Shown one piece after another: positions 45,165 to 58,105 of a stretch of DNA of 64,000 nt. Made by a program: the position numbers and the translations under genes. The DNA is from Adiantum capillus-veneris (lineage: Eukaryota > Streptophyta > Polypodiopsida > Polypodiales > Pteridaceae). Location: assembly GCA_014529385.2 (NCBI GenBank), contig CM043957.1, forward strand, positions 83,435,381 through 83,499,380, in the 5' to 3' direction. Under the pieces are notes generated by a model that searched no databases, had not been told where the DNA came from, and worked only from the letters and a program-made list of their open reading frames with translations. The first letter of the stretch is position 1. Every line of letters starts with the position of its first letter.

Positions 45165-46832
45165 CTAAATCCCTCTATGCCCCGCATAAGGTGGAGCATG
45201 AGATTCATACATTACTTTCTCATGTAGTGAGTTAGTAACGCATAGTCTATTGCCATAGAGAAGATAACCATCTTGTAAAGTAAATGGTTCTTCTTTCTTC
45301 CCTAATGCAAGGGCTGAAATCACATCTCTAAAATCGGGAGCGTACTCCTCTATCATTGAAGATAGATCATTGTGAGTTGCTATGGAAACCGCATTCACTC
45401 TCGGCCATCTTGAGAGTGCATCAGCTACTTGATTATGCTTGCCAGCAATGTGAGCAATATGAAAATGAAATTGCGAAAGGAAATTTGCCCACATCATTTG
45501 TTTGTTGGAGAGCTTGGTCTGCGTCATGAAGTACTTAAGACTTTGGTGATCCGTTCGGAGAATGAAAGGAGTCCCCAATAAATAGTGCTTCCATGAGTCT
45601 AAGGCATGCAGAACTGCAAGGAGTTCCTTTTCATATATGCCTAGAGCTTGCTCAACAGGGTCGAGCCTTCGACTCTCATAGCCTATGGCATGCCCTTCTT
45701 GGAGCAAAACAGCTCCAAGGCAATCACCACAAGCATCACATTGGACCTCAAATGGTTTTGAGAGATCCGGTAGTGTAAGCACAGGTTGAGAGATAAGCTT
45801 TTCTTTAAGCTTTTCGAAAGCATTGTTCTCCTTAGCAGACCATGTATACCTAACTCTTTTCTTTGTTAGGTCATGTAATGGTCCCGCAATTTGTGAGAAC
45901 TTTTCTATGAAGCGTCTATAGTATGCACACATACCTATAAAGCTTCTTAGTTCATGAAGATTCCTTGGTTTAGGCCATCCTTTTATTACCTCTAACTTAG
46001 ATGGATCCATTTGGATGCCATCTTGAGAGATAATATGACCTAAATACTGAATCTCTTGCAAGAAAAATTCACTTTTCTTTCGATTACCATAAAGTTTATT
46101 CTCTCTTAAAACTTGAAATATTACCTGGAGGTGTTGCTTGTGTTCCTCCAATGAATTAGAGTAGATGATAATATCATCAAAGAACACTCCAGTGAAGGTT
46201 CGATGAGGCCTGAACAGCTTCTCCATCAAGCGGTTGAATGTGGTTGGTGCATTGGTCAAGCTAAAAGGCATGACAATGTATTTGTAAAGACCAAATGTGG
46301 TGCGAAATGCGGTCTTCTTTACAATGTCTTGATCAACTATCCTTATTTGATGATAGCCACTTTCTAGGTCAATCCTACTGAAGTAGGTCAATCCTTGTAG
46401 CTTATCAAATAGGTCTTCTACCCGTGGAACGGGAAACCTATTCTTGATAGTGATCCTATTTAGTGCTCTATAGTCGCCACACACACGATATGTGTCGTCT
46501 TTCTTTTGCACTAATAGTACAGGTGAGCAAAATGGAGATGAGCTTGGCCTAACCATACCCTTCTCAACTAACTCATGCACTTGCCGCATAATCTCCTCTT
46601 GTTGAGCTTGAGAAACTCTATAAGGAGGTTTGTTAGGCATTGAGCTTCCTCGAAGAAGTTCAATTGCATGGTCATCATTACCTCGTTTAGGAGGTAGCTC
46701 ACAAGGGATGTCGTCAATAAAAACATCTTGAAACCACTTGAGAAAATTGGATAACTCTAATTCCTTTTGGTTTCTTTTATTTTCTTTTGCTAAAGCATTA
46801 GGTTCATTTTGAGAATCTTTAACAAAAATCAT
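45165..46832 (-). pseudogene. Chromovirus reverse transcriptase and RNase H
   Basis: 555 open codons. RT has the usual KKDDTYRVCGDYRALN start, the palm motif FFDDIIIYS with both catalytic Asp, and YLGHIIS. RNase H has CDACGDCLGAVL, the YEKELLAV Glu and the TDHQSLKY Asp. The stop that ends it is a TAG in the linker to integrase. This is the best kept enzyme block of the window. Confidence 0.93.
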
Positions 46833-47870
46833 CTACACGGAAATAGAGCTCTTTATTGACTTGTTGAAAGCTGGTGTATGTACAATGGGGATAGTGTTAC
46901 CCATTTCCTTAGCATCTATATACATGTCTTTTTCCGTGAACTTAAAGGAGATTCTCCTTTCAGGAAATTTAACATCGGCAGCCAGGCGGTCAAACCATGG
47001 TGCCCCTAGGATTACATCCTCATGCTTGAGAGGAGAGATAAAGAAGTCCTCTTTGTCCACATAGCCTTGGACATGAAGCCTCAATATCCCAATCAAGGGA
47101 GTGACTGAAGCTTCTTGCCCCTTGAAGGCACTGTCTGCGGGTAGGACATCTCCCATCTCGTAGGATTGTATGCCTAGCTTGGTGGCTAACTCCATAGATA
47201 TAAAATTGTGAGTAGAACTAGGGTCAAAGAGAATAAAAGCATCATGTTCTCTTACCTTTCCCCAAGCATGGCATAGAGGAGATCCTTTGTGGTGAGTTTG
47301 GTGAGTCTCCTCCTCTTGGATTTCAACCAAGGAAGCTCTAGGAGGATCTTGGCGGTTGTTCTTTTGGGGACAAGCGCGGTACGCATGCCCTTGTTCGCCG
47401 CACTTGAAACACCGGTTATCCTTATGATAACGCTCAAGCTCTTCAGGAGAGAGTTTATTCTTACCTTTGTAAACTCCCTTCTCTTTAGCTTTGTTGGAGT
47501 TTCCCTTAGGAGACTTTTGGACATTGTCCTTCCCCTTAGGCTCATTGGAACCCTTGTTGTCCGGGGGCTTATTATTTCTTTTAGCCCCCGTTTGGAAATT
47601 GATTCGAGAGGCCACCATAGTGTGGTGTATTACCGCCGATATGGTATGTGGCCTTTGGGAGTTGACATACTCCGCCATTTCTTCAGTTAAGCACGCACAA
47701 AATTGTTGCTTTTTCTCTCCAAAATCCAACTTTTTGAAGACAGTGGCTTTGAGTTGTAGGTCCCAAAACTTGTCTACATATTTGTGGATGGATTCATTGG
47801 GAGAGAGCTTTAAGCTTCGCCATTCGGTGAGTACTTTGTCTTTGGCATCGGTGGCCAAAAATTGCTTCAT
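46833..47870 (-). pseudogene. Chromovirus Gag C-terminal part and protease
   Basis: Gag capsid end, zinc knuckle CFKCGEQGHAYRAC, then an aspartic protease with the active site altered to FDPSSTHNF (the Gly after Asp-Ser/Thr is Ser) and the later DVILGAPWF. The frame is open upstream except for TGA at 47900-47898. RT follows with only a stop codon between. Confidence 0.88.
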
Positions 47871-48857
47871 AATGGAAGCTCTTAAAGCTTTCCATATTCA
47901 TGGAGCTTCACCGTTGGCTCTTAGGCTAGACCACCATTGTCTGGCGGACTTTTGAAAGTGCATAGCTACATGACGTAGCTTAGAGGACTCTATAAAGCCC
48001 TCATCTCCAAACGCCGCATCGAATTGCTGGATAAAGGCCAAGACTTTGTTCGTAGCACCAAAGGTGCCATCATAGGTAAGGAAAGAGATGCTCTTCCCTC
48101 CCTCTTTGAATTTCTTTAGCTTGGACGACCTCTTCCATGCGGCATAGGATTTCCTGTGGCCTCTTCTTTTTGATGGTTCAAAGGTTGCACCATCACTTTC
48201 TTCAGAAGGTGAAGGATTTGAAGAAGGTGGAGAAGAGGGTGATCTCTTTCTCTCCTTTTTCTTGTCTTGATCTTTGTCTTCTTCACCATAGCTTTCATAA
48301 GAGGAAGAGGATGAAGAAGATGGAGACGAGGGTGTCCTCTTTCTTGCCTTTTTCTTCTCTTGCTTTTTATCATCCCTCTTTTAATTATGGCGTGGAGAAG
48401 AGTGTGATGGTCTTCTCCGCTTTGGTGGTGATGGAGAGCGTTTAGCCCACCGTCTTCGTGGAGCTATCTCCGCCGAGGTGGCGGAAGACTCAGTTCTTTC
48501 TCGTTCCTTCGGTGGAGGCTCTTGAGTTCTCCTTTGGGAAGGAGATGCATCATCAAGAAGTCAATTCTTGAGCCCTTCATATGAATTCTCTTCTTCTTCC
48601 CGAATAGGAGAGAGACCTCTTTTGGTAGTCTCACAAGGAGGCTTCCTAGGTGTTCTCTCGTCATGGTGATGAGCTTGGAGAATCCCATGAGCACGAAGCT
48701 GCCATTGCACTTCACTTTGGAGAGATGGATTGCCCATGGCTTGTTGAAGCCTAGAAACAAGATAGTTAACAAGCATTGAAGCATCATTAGTAGCTTGCTC
48801 ATGAGCAAAATCAAAGTTATCAACATTAATTTCACTCTCTTTACTATTGTTAGCCAT
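47871..48857 (-). pseudogene. gag: Chromovirus Gag N-terminal part, multiply broken
   Basis: ATG at 48857. The first 98 codons are open, followed by Ser/Lys/Glu-rich linker sequence in shifting frames and a capsid piece with WWSSLRANGE just before the TGA at 47900. Related Gag proteins run straight through this region. Confidence 0.7.
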
Positions 48858-49245
48858 TCTAACAACTTTTAGGTGTACTTTGGCACTTCAAGCCCTGGTT
48901 GCTACTCCTCTTTACCCCTTTAGAAAAAGCACTCAAGCTACTGTACCCGCGGCTCGAATACCATTAATTGCAAGGAATAGAAGAGAGGGTCTTTCGACAC
49001 CAAAACAGCACCGGCTCCTGTCAAGATTCTAATAGCTCAATAGTGGTTAAGCCGTAGGCAAGCCCCGTAGGACTCCACTATTAAGACCATAGCTCTTGAC
49101 GATGATGCCCCGTTAACTGCACAAAGGCAGGCGCACTGCAAGGCTGAAAAATCTCTATTCTACTTACTCAAAGGCAATTAAAAATACCAACCATTTGTAG
49201 CTAGCTTAAGGACCTCCCTTCTTGAGCAAGAAAAGAGAAACCTTG
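48858..49245 (-). other. Untranslated leader of the chromovirus
   Basis: About 390 bp between the gag start and the primer site. No ORF supported. Confidence 0.6.
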
Positions 49246-49258
49246 TGCTCTGATACCA
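49246..49258 (-). promoter_or_regulatory. Primer-binding site of the chromovirus (tRNA-iMet)
   Basis: Minus strand TTGGTATCAGAGC directly after the LTR end GTTACA. Confidence 0.9.
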
Positions 49259-49259
49259 A

Positions 49260-50844
49260 TGTAACATTTAATGGCCTAATAACTTGTGTGTAGCGGAAAT
49301 GAGCATGAACATAGTGGGAATTTCATTAGAATAGATTCCTAATGAGAATTACAAGAGTGCTTGGGTGGAGAGAGCAACAAAAAGCATAACACCTAGTTAG
49401 ATAGCATCGACAATACTTTCAAAAGAGAGAGAAATTAAGATAATGACAACAGTTGAGGACCGGATTTGCATGGAGCCGGTCCTCCCTCCAAAAGGCTTTG
49501 TATTATGGTTTCTCCCATCAAGAGAGACATTGTACAATACAATTCTTTGTGTTCCTTCAAGACTAGCTAGTGCAATGAAGATGAAAGCTTCATGCACTAA
49601 GCAAAACACTTAGTAAACAGAACTTTAATTATCCATGTTCTCAGACCCAAGACCTCACACACCTTTGAAGATGGTGAGAGCTAGCAGGGTATGAGAGTAG
49701 ATTGAGAGGAAGAAGGAGTATCCTACGAGAAAGATTTACATCTCCTCACATAATCACTCATATTAGAATAGCTTTAGCTTAGTAATTAGCTTGGTAGAGG
49801 AGATGAGCATGCATTGAAGCTTGGCTCTTGGTTGGGTTTGCATCCACATGACAAGAGTGTGTTGATGTAGGCTTCTATCTCACAAGCTTGGAGTAGGTGA
49901 TGAGCTCTCCATTAAAGCTTGGGAAGAGATAGTCTTCTCTTTCTTCACACATGAGATTGTGTGAGTGTGTGTGTGATAATGCCTTGCAAAAATCAGTCCC
50001 CTCTCTCTCTTGGGCGAGCCGTCTTGCTAAATGCTTTTGCTCTCATCCCATTGGACCTCCCCAGGGCTAGCCTATCACCATTAAGCAGCATAAGTGATAG
50101 CCTTTTGACATGTGTCCCCCTTTCCCCTTTTGTGAGAGCTTTAGGTTAATTAATAATTCAATTAAACTCTCATTGGACCCCTTTGCCTCCTGGCCAATAG
50201 GAATCAGGCAAGCCATTGGGCTCCTGAAGGCTCATTGGACCCCTTGGGAGACTGCCCAATAGTCATGTAGGAGACTTAATTCTCCTTGGTTCTTTTATTA
50301 AGTGTTTTTTTAAATTAATTAAACTAGATTTACTCTAGCTTAAATTTCATTGGTCCACCTCCAAGGCCATCCAATAGGAATTGGGCACACCTTGTGGGCA
50401 TCTGGGCTAGGGAGCTGACATGTGTCCCTAATTCCCTTTGTGTAAAGGGAGCATGTGTGTGTGTGTCTTTCTCTCTCATCCCCTAGAAGAAGGGCTTGCC
50501 CCCTCCCATGTAGGGATATGCATTGACTTTGGAGAGCACACAAAGCATCCAATTTCCCCTAAGCTTTAACCCTTTGGACACAACCTTTGAATTTTGGAAC
50601 CTTAGCATTTTGGAAGTCTTAATGGGCTGAACCTTAGGGTCTTTTTAGCCCATTGTTGCACATGGCTCTTTTGCAGATGGCCCCCCCTTTCGACCCTATT
50701 TTCCCTCCTTTGGATCCCTACTGTGGCCGGTCTGCTAGCTTAACCAATATTCTAGCTTTTTCTCCCCTGGCACTTCCCCACATTAAATGATCAGTTTAAT
50801 ATGAGAAAATCATTTAGGAGAAGTGGATATTGATTATTATGACA
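49260..50844 (-). repeat. 5' LTR of the chromovirus
   Basis: 1585 bp, flanked on the right by the GAAAA duplication. Confidence 0.93.
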
Positions 50845-50849
50845 GAAAA

Positions 50850-51148
50850 CGGGCCGACGGCATTCTCGTTCACATTCTTGCAACATATGCATGTGAATAT
50901 CTATGTAGATAGGAAAGTCTGCTACCAATAGAAGATCGTATACCTATTCGGTGTGGCGGTACTAGGAGAAATCCTCAATTCCCTAAACCCTATCATTCTC
51001 CCCATATCGGATTACCATCATTCCTTTAATGTTTCTATCTTTATCCTGTTTTAACCTATCCACCCACCCTTGTAAAAAGCCTCTATGAGCCGCTACTCTT
51101 GTTAATGTTAAAAAAAAAAGAGGGTTTGTAATTTCCTGAGTCACTACC
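50850..51148 (+). other. Tat-C leader between the upstream ORF and gag
   Basis: Collinear with 16763-17072 of Tat-A. Non-coding, with an A-rich run just before gag. Confidence 0.6.
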
Positions 51149-52294
51149 ATGGCAAGTGTTTCTTTCCCCACGTTCAGTGGAAAGAAAGGAGAGGATCTCA
51201 CCACCGACTTTTTGGATGATTTCGACATTGCTTGTGTCGTCTCCAACAAAGATGACAATGCTTCACGACTTAGAATTTTTCCTCTACTGATGAAAGTAGA
51301 GGCCAAGTCCTGGTATAATGCATTTCCCCAGGCTACCAAGAATGCATGGGATGTGTTAAGGGCTGCTTTTGTAAAGAGGTTTGGTGGAGGCACAACCTCG
51401 GAGAAGCTATGGCAGCTACTACTAACACAATTAAAGCACGGAGGTCTGCTAGAGTACACCACCTACGAGTCCAAATTTGTGGACTTATGGGAGAGATGGG
51501 TTGCCTCACTGGAGGAAGGCAAAGGAGCGCCTAATTTCCTAAAGAAGGATCGTTTCATTGCTGGTCTATGGTTGCCGCTTAGAGAGAAGGTGAAGGGAAG
51601 GTTTCCTACAACATATGAGTTGGCAGTCGAAGTAGTCTGCCTTAAAGACAAGAAGATACGCATGCAAGCAAGAGTAAACGAGTCAGAGGAAACAAGCTCG
51701 GCCCGACCAACCCCAGTGACTGCAACAACCAACCATAGAGTCCAACCGCAATAGGCATCAGAGGAGCAGGAAGACCTGCTGAGTCGCATCACCACCCAGC
51801 TAGAGAGTTTATCTGTGAATCTGGTGCAGCAAGGGCATGCACCTAGGAGGAATCCAGAACAAGAAAGAGGACAACGAAGACAGAACCAAGAGTACCACTG
51901 TTACAACTGCGGGGAAGATGGCCATGGAATGTACTACTGCCCTCACCCAAGGAGGCAGAATTTCAATAGAGGGGGGAGACAAAATCAGATCTCTACACCA
52001 AGAGCAAGACCACCACCACCTCGGCAACCAAGACCGATCCCACCGGTCCAAATCCTTCGACCACCTGTACAACAGCAACCACCACCCCAACCTCTCATTC
52101 CGCCACTACCCTCACCACCTGCTGTGAACCAAGCGGTGAGTGTTATTAGCTTGGAGGCTATAGGGAAGGCAAAGGTAGAAGAATCAGTTCGAGAGAAGCA
52201 CAAAGGAAAAGCGAAGGTAGAAGAAGTGGATGCTATGGGAGTGAAGCGTGCTAGGCACGAGGAAGCATCTCAAAGAGAAGAGAAGAGAAGATGA
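51149..52294 (+). pseudogene. gag: Gag of Tat-C, one in-frame TAG
   Basis: The capsid core is uninterrupted for 201 codons (Retrotrans_gag type, WYNAFP, LWERW). TAG at 51752-51754 stands where Tat-A reads GAG, a transversion. The same frame then continues with a good zinc knuckle CYNCGEDGHGMYYC (about 51898-51939) and a Pro-rich and Lys-rich tail. It is the best Gag of this family here, and it shows what Tat-A has lost. Confidence 0.88.
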
Positions 52295-52412
52295 AAGGGA
52301 AGGCCATGTGTAGCAAGCAAGCAGCTAAACCGCCGTGGAAGATAGACATCGTGGACTTTCACTAGGTGAGTATGCAAAATCCTATGACTTAGTTCAGGAT
52401 GTGTTAATGCAG

Positions 52413-52694
52413 TGTAGACATGTAGTAGTGTTAGTGTGTATACGCGCTTCACCAGGGGCACTTTTCTCCCATTGGGTTTTTCCCCCTGGACATCTGGTGT
52501 GAAAGGACACCTTATCTCTTAGGGTTTCATATAAGCTTTGTAGCTCTGAGTTTGTACATAACATACTATTATTCCAATACAGAGAGAGACACTACAGAGA
52601 TCTCGTACACAAGCTCTGTGTCTTCTCCTTCTCCATCTTCTTCCTACTCTGAGTTGCTGTCTTCCTTCTGTTTCCTGTTTCATCATCTTCAACA
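52413..52694 (+). repeat. 5' LTR of copia-2
   Basis: Same as 57322-57603 except for C/T and C/G differences near 52443 and 52590. Confidence 0.93.
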
Positions 52695-53093
52695 ATTGGT
52701 ATCAGAGCGAGGTGATTTCCAAAGCCTCTACTTGCGTTTTCGCGTCCGCGTGTGCAATCGCAGTTTTTAGGCAGTTTTCGGAAAATTTGTTCGTGGGAGC
52801 ATCCTCGACGTTCCGGGAGTATTCTGACCAAGCGACCTGGGGTTTTACCCCCCTTTCGAAGCCGTTCGAGCCCTCAGAATTTCGTTCTGAGCAGCGTAGC
52901 AGAAGTTACTTTTCCGAGGCGTTTAGATCAAGAGGGTGTGCTTTTTGACAGATTTTCTTCAGGTAAACAGTTCTTTTGGGAAGCAGCTTGTCTTAGCTTT
53001 GTGCTGAGATTTTGTGTAGAGTTTTGCTTGGATTGGAGAGGAGATTTGTGAATCTCTTGGAGGTTCTTTTGCTCTCTTGTGTGCATCTACAGT
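52695..53093 (+). other. Primer site and leader of copia-2
   Basis: TGGTATCAGAGC at 52697-52708, then about 385 bp without a supported ORF up to the gag ATG at 53094. Confidence 0.75.
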
Positions 53094-56000
53094 ATGGCTC
53101 AATCTACGGAGAAAGAGATTTTTGGTGCGTTTACATCCGAAGACAAATTGGATGGTACCAACTATTCTCTTTGGTCTTTTATGGCCAAAAATGTTTTGGT
53201 TGGTAAAGGATTGTGGGATTATGTATCTGGAGATGAAGTTCGTCCAGGTAGCATTGCACCTGCCACGCCTGGTCGTGGTGCAGCTGTTGGTGCAGGACCC
53301 TCACAAGTCACTCCAGAGCAAAAGAGATGGGATACTAAAGATGCACAGGCTATGGCTGTGATTGCCTAACCATAAAGAGGACAATCACACCACATATCAG
53401 ATCTTGCAGAACTTCTAAGGATGCTTGGAACACTCTGCAAGCTATGTTTGGAGGAAGAAACGCTGGCAGAATAGAGTTTTTGAAGAAACAACTTGACAAA
53501 ATACAGATGGACGAAGGTGACAATATTGTCGAGCATCTTACAAAAATCAGGGATCTTAAAGAGCAATTGCTTAGCATTGATGAAGTGATTCCAGAGAAGG
53601 ACTTGGTTTCCAAAACACTCAATTCACTACCACCATCTTATTTGACTTTTCAGACTTCTTTGAATCTGTCTTTGCGAGCTAATCCTGACCCTCTTCATTT
53701 TGAAGAGTTAGTGGCTTTGCTATTGCAGGAGGATCAATCACGTAAGAACAAGTCTTTACAGGTGGATGGTATGGATCATGCTCTTGTTGTACAGAACAAA
53801 AACAAGGGTAAAGAGAGTGCTCATCACTCCAAGTCTAGTGCAGGACAATCTTCAGAGAAGTCTAAAGGTGATTCCGACAAGTCCAAGAAGAAAGGTAAAT
53901 GTCACTACTGCAAGAAACCTGGTCACTACATTAGTGAGTGTAAAAAGCGAATTGCTAAAGAAAAGAAGAAAGAGTCAAGTTTGGTTGTTTCAGCTTCTGG
54001 TGATTCTTCTACAGCTAAAGAAGAGTCTGCAAACTTTGTGCAGGATTCTTATGCTTTTGTAGTATGTTCAAATTTTTCTGCTTACAGTGTTGACAAGACA
54101 CAAATGATTTGGTACTTTGATAGTGGTGCATCCAGGCATATTACTTCAAGGAAGGATTTGTTTTGTTCATTGGATGCAGCTCCAGCAGGAAAGAAGGTGA
54201 CATGTGCAAATAATGCTTCTTATCCAATCAAAGGCGTTGGTAAGATTTTGATTACCATTTCAGATGGTTCAGATTTATGCTTGCCAGATGTCTTATATGT
54301 TTCAGGGATCAAGAAGAATTTGTTGTCTGTATCCTCTCTTGCAAAAAATGGTCTTCGGGTTATTTTTGAGGATGACAGATGTGTTGTACGAGATCGAGAG
54401 AATGGTTATTCTCTTATCACTACAGGTACGCTGGAAAATGGACTATTTGTGCTAGATCGTTATGAAAAGTAGATTCAGGTATGTATTGCAGAAACAAAGA
54501 CTCAGGCCATGCAGGATACTGAGTTGTAGCATGCTAGATTTGGGCATGTTGGTTATGGCAGTTTGATGACTTTACAACGTCATAATATGGTGCATGATTT
54601 GTCTTTATTGGAGATGCCACCAAGACATGTATGTGAAGGTTGCGTTCTTGGAAAGATGCACAAATTTGCATTTTCGCAGGATGGTTCAGTTAGAGCGACA
54701 CGAAAGTTGCAACTTGTACACAGTGATGTATGTGGTTCTATGAGGACGCCATCTATAGGAAACAGCCTTTATTTTGTGACCTTCATTGATGACTTTTCCA
54801 GGTTTTGTTGGGTGTATCCACTCAAAGCAAAGTCAGATGTGTTTGCAGTTTTTCAACATTATGTCGCCATGGTTGAAAATGAAACAGGTTGCAAAGTACA
54901 GACTCTTCGTACCGATCGAGGAGGTGAATACATGTCAGGTGCATTTAAGGATTTTTTGGGAAAGAAAGGCATTAAACACCAATGCACTATGCCATACACA
55001 CCACAACAGAATGGTGTTGCAGAAAGGAAGAACAGGTCTTTAATGGAGACAGCTAGATGTATGCTCAAGGCTAAGAGTTTGCCTCATAAGCTATGGATGG
55101 AGGCAGTTGCTTGTGCAGCACATGTTTTGAACAGGTGTCCTACTCGTGCCTTGAAGACCATTACTGCATATGAAGCTTGGTATGACAAAAAACCTTCAGT
55201 CAGTTATCTTCGTGTTTTTGGTTGTCTTGCTTATGCTCACATCCCTCAGTAGTTACGTGGAAAGCTTGATGATAAGGCAATCAAATGTATATTTGTGGGG
55301 TACAGTAGTGGAAGTAAAGGTTATAGACTTTACAATCCTGCTACAAACAAGATTTTTGAAAGTCGTGATGTAATTTTTGCAGAAACTACTGCTCAACCTA
55401 TGGTTGCTTTTGATGTACCTCATATGCAGACACATGATGTATTTGAAGGTTTGCTTCCTTCTTTTGTGGAGAATCAAGAATCACAACAGGTTGATAATCT
55501 TGATCAATCTTTTGATCAGCATGTGACACCTCATGATGTAGAGGAAATTGTGCGTGAAGAGCAAGAAGTTCTCAGGGAAGAAAGAACCTTGCCTAAATGG
55601 GTTCAGAAAACTTTGCAGGATAGCAAGTTGGATGCACCGTTGCCACGGAAAACACGTGCTGGTACTACTTTTGGCAGAGAGCAAGTAGATTTGGCTTGCT
55701 TTAGTACTCTTTGTGATGCAGATGAGCTTGATTCATTTGAACAAGCTTTAGAGTGTGTTCAGTGGAAAGATGCTATGCAGCAAGAAATTGATTCTATTCA
55801 TAAGAATCATACATGGGATCTAGTGGACTTGCCTACAGGTAAAAAGCCTATTGGTACAAAGTGGGTTTTTAAGGTAAAAAGGAAACAAGATGGTACTGTT
55901 GACAGGTACAAAGCAAGGCTTGTGGCAAAAGGCTATGTGCAACAGAAAGGCATAGATTATGATGAAACCTTTGCTCCTACTTCTCGTGCGTCCACAGTTA

Positions 56001-57274
56001 GATCACTAGTTGCAATTGCTGCTCATCATGGTTGGAAAGTGCATCAGTTGGATATCAAAACTGCTTTTTTGAATGGTGATTTGCAGGAAGAAGTTTATGT
56101 AAGTCAACCAAGTGGTTTTGTTGTAAAAGGTCAAGAGCAAAAGGTATGTAGATTGCGTAAAGCTTTGTATGGTCTCAAACAGGCTCCAAGAGCATGGTAT
56201 GAGAAGATACATACTTATTTGATTGGCCAAGGATTTCAGAATAGCCCAACAGAAAGTACTTTGTATGTCAAAAAGAGAGATGGAGTTCTCATTATGCTAA
56301 CACTTTATGTGGATGATATGCTTCTTACAGGAAATAATGCAAATGAAATTGAAGCGTTTAAAGATGCTTTGAGAAAAACCTTTGAGATGTCTGATCTTGG
56401 TTTGCTACATTATTACTTGGGTATTCAGTTTGTGCAATCAGAGGATGGCATATACATGTTGCAGGCAAAATATTTGCATAAAATTTTGGACAAGTTTGGT
56501 ATGCAAAATTGTAAGCCAATCTCTACACCCGTAGAAACTGGATCAAAGTTGAGCATGCATGATGCTGGAGAACCTTTTGATGTACATACTTATGCAGCAG
56601 CCGTTGGTTGCTTGATATATTTGGCAGGCAACACTCGTCCAGACATTCAATTTGGGGTTTCACAAGCAAGCAGATTTATGCACAACCCAGGTATGCATCA
56701 TTGGCAGGCTGTGAAGCGCATACTTCGTTACCTTTCAGGTACCCCTAATCTTGCCATGTTCTTTCCAAGGGGGGATATGTATGGAAAGCACAGTTCTATG
56801 CAGCTTCTTGGTTACAGCGATTCAGATTGGGCTGGTGATTTTGACACACGACATTCCACAAGTGGCAATTGTTTTTTCTTGGGAAATGCATGTATATCTT
56901 GGCTAAGCAAGAAGCAACCCACAGTGGCTACATCAACTTGTGAAGCTGAGTACAGGGCAGCTTTCATGGCAACAGTTGATTGTGTATGGATACGCAGGTT
57001 ATTGGCAGATCTTTGTGAGTGTCAACAGGCACCCACTACCATTTTCACTGACAGTCAGAGTGCTATTGCAGTTGCAAGGAATCCAGTATTTCATGCAAGA
57101 ACAAAGCACATAGAGGTTCACTACCACTATGTCAGGGAAAGGCTACATGCAGGGGAGATCACACTAACTTACTGTCCTACACAGGATAACATTGCAGATC
57201 TATTTACGAAGGCGTTATCACGAGAAAAGTTTGAAGCTTTCCGAAAAGCTTTGGGCTTACTCTCATACACATGA
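53094..57274 (+). pseudogene. Copia-2 gag-pol polyprotein, one frameshift and three TAGs
   Basis: Gag starts at 53094. A one-base loss near 53369 shifts frame, and from there to 57274 there is one frame. Zinc knuckle CHYCKKPGHYISEC. Protease WYFDSGASRH. Integrase with an intact HHCC finger (HARFGHV, CEGCVLGK) and acidic residues in HSDVCGSM, TDRGGEY and PQQNGVAER. RT with LDIKTAFLNGDL and YVDDMLLTG. RNase H with YSDSDWAGD. TAGs are at 54470-54472, 54527-54529 (where relatives have Trp before HARFGH) and 55250-55252. All catalytic residues looked for are present. Confidence 0.93.
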
Positions 57275-57321
57275 TGATCTGCTACCTTGTACGGATTCAC
57301 ACTATCACTACAGGGGGGATT

Positions 57322-57603
57322 TGTAGACATGTAGTAGTGTTAGTGTGTATATGCGCTTCACCAGGGGCACTTTTCTCCCATTGGGTTTTTCCCCCTGGAC
57401 ATCTGGTGTGAAAGGACACCTTATCTCTTAGGGTTTCATATAAGCTTTGTAGCTCTGAGTTTGTACATAACATACTATTATTCCAATACAGAGAGAGAGA
57501 CTACAGAGATCTCGTACACAAGCTCTGTGTCTTCTCCTTCTCCATCTTCTTCCTACTCTGAGTTGCTGTCTTCCTTCTGTTTCCTGTTTCATCATCTTCA
57601 ACA
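57322..57603 (+). repeat. 3' LTR of copia-2
   Basis: Follows the purine tract and precedes the right GCAG flank. Confidence 0.93.
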
Positions 57604-57621
57604 GCAGGGCCCGAAGATAAC

Positions 57622-58104
57622 TTGGCCCCAATTACTCCACCTTGCATCCAGAATGAGGAGGCAATGGACAAAAATAGTAAATACCAGGAAGTCAAGGCCC
57701 AGGATAGCTGGGGCTATCTCTGGAAGGATCTCGACGACATCCTACCAACCATGGATGCTCACATCAAGGGGCAAAGAATCTCAAATGTATACATAGATGG
57801 TGGCGTGCAAATATGCGTCATGAGTGAAAATACGATGCACCATATAGGTCTAGAGGTAAGTAGGCCGGCACCCTGCCAAGCCAAGATGGCAAACAATGTA
57901 AGAGTGAAATGCGTGGGCATTGTAAATGCGGTCAAAGAAAAAGCATTCAATACAAAAGTGGAGGTAGACATCTTCGTCATGCCACACAAAGGGGAGGGCT
58001 ACCCCATCATTCTTGGGAGGCCTTGGCTTATGGCTATGGAAGCTAAACAAGACTGGAGCACCGGGATGATTCAGATGAAGGAAAGGGAAGTCCATATTCT
58101 ATGA
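57622..58104 (+). pseudogene. Tat-C protease region
   Basis: An aspartic-protease-like domain with VYIDGGVQICVMS near the active site (DGG where Asp-Ser/Thr-Gly or DGGS is expected) and PIILGRPWL near the end. The frame ends at TGA near 58102 and continues in another frame, so a frameshift lies here. Its link to gag was cut by copia-2. Confidence 0.7.
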
Positions 58105-58105
58105 C

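Larger units (their letters stand above)
41985..50844 (-). mobile_element. Chromodomain Ty3/gypsy element (chromovirus) with target duplication
   Basis: LTRs 41985-43564 and 49260-50844 lie on the minus strand (TGTCATAA...GTTACA). The target duplication is GAAAA at 41980-41984 and 50845-50849. The iMet primer site (TGGTATCAGAGC on the minus strand) abuts the right LTR, and a purine tract AAGAGAGAGGTAA precedes the left LTR. Taking it out restores the Tat leader sequence GATGGAAAACGGGCC seen intact near 16757. Confidence 0.95.
52413..57603 (+). mobile_element. Ty1/copia element copia-2, near-identical LTRs
   Basis: LTRs 52413-52694 and 57322-57603 are 282 bp each, TGTAGACATG...AACA, with two differences by my count (about 99.3%). 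A 4-bp GCAG repeat flanks it (52409-52412 and 57604-57607). The iMet primer site starts at 52697, and a purine tract CAGGGGGGAT precedes the 3' LTR. It sits in Tat-C between gag and protease and is among the most recent insertions of the window. Confidence 0.93.

Noticed and set aside
47289-47955. Plus-strand frames of 133 and 154 codons
   Set aside because: Antisense to chromovirus Gag and zinc-knuckle coding sequence.
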